Positions 61,414 through 64,000 of a DNA stretch of 64,000 nt are shown one piece after another. A program made the translations under genes and the position numbers. Source of the DNA: Tritrichomonas musculus (taxonomy: Eukaryota > Parabasalia > Tritrichomonadida > Tritrichomonadidae); the NCBI GenBank assembly GCA_039105265.1, contig JAPFFF010000010.1, positions 5,456,001 through 5,520,000 on the forward strand, given 5' to 3'. The stretch's first letter is position 1. Each line of letters opens with the position of its first letter. The notes beneath the pieces were generated by a model. It saw only the letters and a list, made by a program, of their open reading frames with translations, had not been told where the DNA came from and made no database searches.

Positions 61414-64000
61414 TTAACAATAAAGGTCGTCTAATTTTTCTTTAGCTTCATTGTTTCCTAATTCAGCTGCTTTTTCATAGTTATCAATTGCTTTTTCCAA
61501 ATCTTCTTCAACACCTTTACCTTCTTCGTATAAAACGCCCATTCCAAAATAGCCAACACTACAACCCATTTCCGAAGCTTTTTTAAACATTTCAAAAGCT
61601 TTACTACAATCCTGTTCAACACCACGTCCGAGTGCGTAAGCAAGTCCTAGATTAGCAAAACCAGCAGCGTTATTTTTATCTGCTGCTTTTTTATATAACT
61701 CAAATGATTTTGATAAATCCAATTTGACACCATAACCGTTTCTATAACAATCACCCAACTGATTTAATGATTCAACATTACCGAAATCTACTGCTTTTTG
61801 CAGATAAAAGGCAGCCTTTTCATAATTTTGAGTGAATCCATTTCCATCTTTGTAATTCAAACCAAGTTGTCTACATGCATTACATTCATCTTGATCTGCT
61901 GCTTTTAGATAATATTCATTTGCTTTCGCATAATCTTGTTCTACACCATGTCCTTCTTGATAAAGAATTCCAACATTTGTTAATCCAACAGCATCTCCTC
62001 GATCAACAGCCTTTTGAAAATATTCAAATGCTTTTGAATAATTTGGTTCTACACCAAGTCCATCGTCATACATTATTCCTAACGAAATATATCCAGCCGT
62101 ATGTTCTTTATCAGCTGATTTTTGATACAATTCAATCGCCTTGGTGTAACTTTGTTTTACTCCAAAGCCATCTTTATAACAATCACCAAGATTACACATA
62201 CAATAAACATCGCCTTGTTCAACACCTTTTTGAAAATATTCAATTGCTTTTGAGTCGTTCTTTTCAGTTCCATATCCATTTTTATAATAAACACCGATAT
62301 AATTCATTGAATCAGTATGACCAAGATCAGCTGCTTTTTTAAAATATTCAAAGGCTTTGGAATAATTTTGTTCAACATGTTTTCCTTTATCATACAAAAA
62401 GCCTATATTATAGTAACTATTGCAATTTCCAAACTCAGCTCCTTTTTCATAATATTCTATTGCTTTTGTAATGTTTTGTTTAACACCAACTCCATCTTGA
62501 TACAATTTTCCAATACTATTATATGCTTCAAAATAGCCAAGACTTGCAGCTTTTTCATACAATTCAATTGCTTTATTGTAGTCATTCTTTACACAAATGC
62601 CAAGTTCATAAAACATTCCTAAATTACAAATAGCAACTGGAAATCCTAAGTCTGCTGCTTTTTTATAATATTCAAATGCTTTACTTTCATCTTTGCTAAC
62701 TCCAATTCCATATTCATAACAGTAACCAATATTGTATATTGAAAATATAGAACCATCATCGGCTGCCTTCTTGAAATAATCAAATGCTTTTGATCCATCT
62801 TTTTCAACAGAAATTCCTTCATCATATGAAAGAGCAAGATTATTTATTCCTCTCAGGTTCCCTAGATTGGCTGCCTGTTGATAATATTTAAAGGCTTTTG
62901 AGTCGTCCTTTCTAACTGAAAACCCATTATAATAGCAAACACCAAGTCTTGCAATTCCAAATGAATTTCCTTGTTCTCCTGACTTTTTGTAATACTTTTT
63001 AGACTCATTAAAATCAATTTCGGTCCCTTTGCCACTTTCATGAAGAAGACCAAGAATATATGACGAAATACTGTTACCTCTTTCTGACGATAACTTCAAA
63101 AAAGTGGCAGATAAAATAGGGTTGCTTTCTTTTTCTGTACCCAATAAAAGATCAAGTCCTCTGAACAAATTTTCATCATTTTCACAATCCTGTTTTATAT
63201 TGACCACTTCATTTGAAAGTTCTTCATTCAAAAAGCCGATGTATTTAATCACTTCATCTTCTTCAAAATCTTCGTCCAAAAGTGACAAATCGGTTGTCAA
63301 AATTGAATAAATTTCAGAAAAAGTTGGTCGTTCTGAAGAATTTTCACTCCAGCATCTGCAGATGAGATTCTTCATCTTTTTGTTTAGATTTTCAGGAAGT
63401 TCTGGCCTGATTCCTTTCAAAATTTGGTTTGCAAGTTCGAATGGTGAAATTTGACCAAGTTCAGAAAACGGTTTTTTACCAGTTAAAATTTCATATGCGA
63501 GAATTCCGAAGGCATAGACATCGACGCTTGATCCATAATGCGAATCACCCTCTATTAATTCCGGGGCCATATATAAGAGGGTACCAATATTTTCTGTCAT
63601 CGATAATTTGGTCGTTTCTGAAATTGAATTTGAAAAACAAAAATCACTGATTTTTGGATTGAAATTCTCATCAATCAGGACATTTTGCGGTTTTAGATCA
63701 CGATGGATGATGTTATGTTCGTGTAAGTACTTCATCGCTGATGCTATTCCAATCAAATTAATATATTTTTTGGTTGGAGTCCATCTTGCATCTGAAATCT
63801 TGTTTTTTTCATCGTATAGTATCGATTCTAGTGATCCATTTGGTAAATATTCGGTAATAATCGATGGCTCAAGTTTTTCAGAATTCGTTAACGATTGAAA
63901 ATTGATTCCTATAAATTTGACAAGGCAGGGATGATGTAATTCATGTAAAATATATGATTCACGCATAAAAAGCATTTGATCGTTTCCATCAAAGCCTTTT
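61414..64000 (-). CDS. TKL-like protein kinase with Sel1 repeats (5' end outside window)
   Basis: The frame is open to the right edge (KGFDGNDQMLFMRESYILHE), so at least the glycine loop and the catalytic Lys lie beyond it. The visible kinase part has HRDLKPQNV, DFC in place of DFG (Cys codon 63637-63639), MAPEL and DVYAFGILAYEILTG (TKL-type). After a linker come about 15 Sel1-like repeats of 36 residues (for example AFEYYKKAADLGFPVAICNLG), which form an alpha-solenoid for protein binding. This architecture is a large family in Tritrichomonas-type genomes. The catalytic Asp residues of HRD and DFx are kept, so activity is possible despite the Gly to Cys change. Target unknown. TAA stop at 61414-61416. 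Confidence 0.88.
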   Translation of the reverse strand, partial: KGFDGNDQMLFMRESYILHELHHPCLVKFIGINFQSLTNSEKLEPSIITEYLPNGSLESILYDEKNKISDARWTPTKKYINLIGIASAMKYLHEHNIIHRDLKPQNVLIDENFNPKISDFCFSNSISETTKLSMTENIGTLLYMAPELIEGDSHYGSSVDVYAFGILAYEILTGKKPFSELGQISPFELANQILKGIRPELPENLNKKMKNLICRCWSENSSERPTFSEIYSILTTDLSLLDEDFEEDEVIKYIGFLNEELSNEVVNIKQDCENDENLFRGLDLLLGTEKESNPILSATFLKLSSERGNSISSYILGLLHESGKGTEIDFNESKKYYKKSGEQGNSFGIARLGVCYYNGFSVRKDDSKAFKYYQQAANLGNLRGINNLALSYDEGISVEKDGSKAFDYFKKAADDGSIFSIYNIGYCYEYGIGVSKDESKAFEYYKKAADLGFPVAICNLGMFYELGICVKNDYNKAIELYEKAASLGYFEAYNSIGKLYQDGVGVKQNITKAIEYYEKGAEFGNCNSYYNIGFLYDKGKHVEQNYSKAFEYFKKAADLGHTDSMNYIGVYYKNGYGTEKNDSKAIEYFQKGVEQGDVYCMCNLGDCYKDGFGVKQSYTKAIELYQKSADKEHTAGYISLGIMYDDGLGVEPNYSKAFEYFQKAVDRGDAVGLTNVGILYQEGHGVEQDYAKANEYYLKAADQDECNACRQLGLNYKDGNGFTQNYEKAAFYLQKAVDFGNVESLNQLGDCYRNGYGVKLDLSKSFELYKKAADKNNAAGFANLGLAYALGRGVEQDCSKAFEMFKKASEMGCSVGYFGMGVLYEEGKGVEEDLEKAIDNYEKAAELGNNEAKEKLDDLYC

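Overview
The window looks like nuclear DNA of a parabasalid protist (Trichomonadida, most like Tritrichomonas). The DNA is very AT-rich and every convincing gene is a single uninterrupted frame. Several genes have a trichomonad initiator (Inr, TCAYTWY) 12-16 nt upstream of the ATG, and several stop codons read TAAA, the known trichomonad stop/poly(A) overlap. Gene content also fits: a TKL-type kinase fused to Sel1 repeats, a clan CA cysteine peptidase with a signal peptide, BTB/coiled-coil/discoidin proteins, and mariner, hAT and pogo-like transposons. No rRNA, tRNA or CRISPR array was found. Species assignment is inference.

Layout. Bases 1 to about 34,000 are gene-poor. They hold one partial gene at the left edge, a cysteine peptidase (13934-14881) and an Asn-rich protein (19804-20622). 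The rest is largely DNA-transposon debris whose edges can often be read directly: a 4.2-kb hAT with 22-bp inverted ends, an 8-bp target duplication and a transposase broken by one TGA; three shorter non-autonomous elements with 8-bp duplications (10981-12359, 16816-17868, 23289-23800); five elements bounded by TTAA (2378, 6955, 15046, 15290 and 29193), the last with an uninserted copy of its target in the same window; a Tc1/mariner relic with TA duplication; a mariner transposase split by a nested insertion inside a T-run; a pogo/Tigger-like transposase relic; and a 1.77-kb inverted-repeat element carrying thirteen 45-bp repeats that encode 15-residue units. Long T tracts (42-116 nt) and hairpins with a GCGAAGC core recur.

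Bases about 35,000 to 64,000 are a compact gene region. In order: a WDR11-like WD-repeat protein, an LCAT/phospholipase-family acyltransferase, a COMM-domain protein, a 2141-residue HEAT-type solenoid (possibly HEATR5/Laa1-like), a coiled-coil protein with a long Gln/Glu/Asn repeat (minus strand), a BTB-like coiled-coil protein, a PP2A scaffold-like HEAT protein, a Rab5-like GTPase, a BTB-like/discoidin protein, GAPDH, a P-loop NTPase of unknown role, and a Sel1-repeat kinase running off the right edge (minus strand). There are no operons; each gene appears to be transcribed alone. WDR11, HEATR5, COMMD and Rab homologues all act in endosome/Golgi traffic elsewhere, but their proximity here is probably chance.

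The most unusual items are the nested insertions at T-runs, a repeat whose palindrome centre is flipped between its two copies, the TTAA insertion with its empty site, the hAT whose internal 63-bp array repeats the core of its own termini, the peptidase with Gly in place of the catalytic Cys, and a Rab gene without an in-frame ATG.
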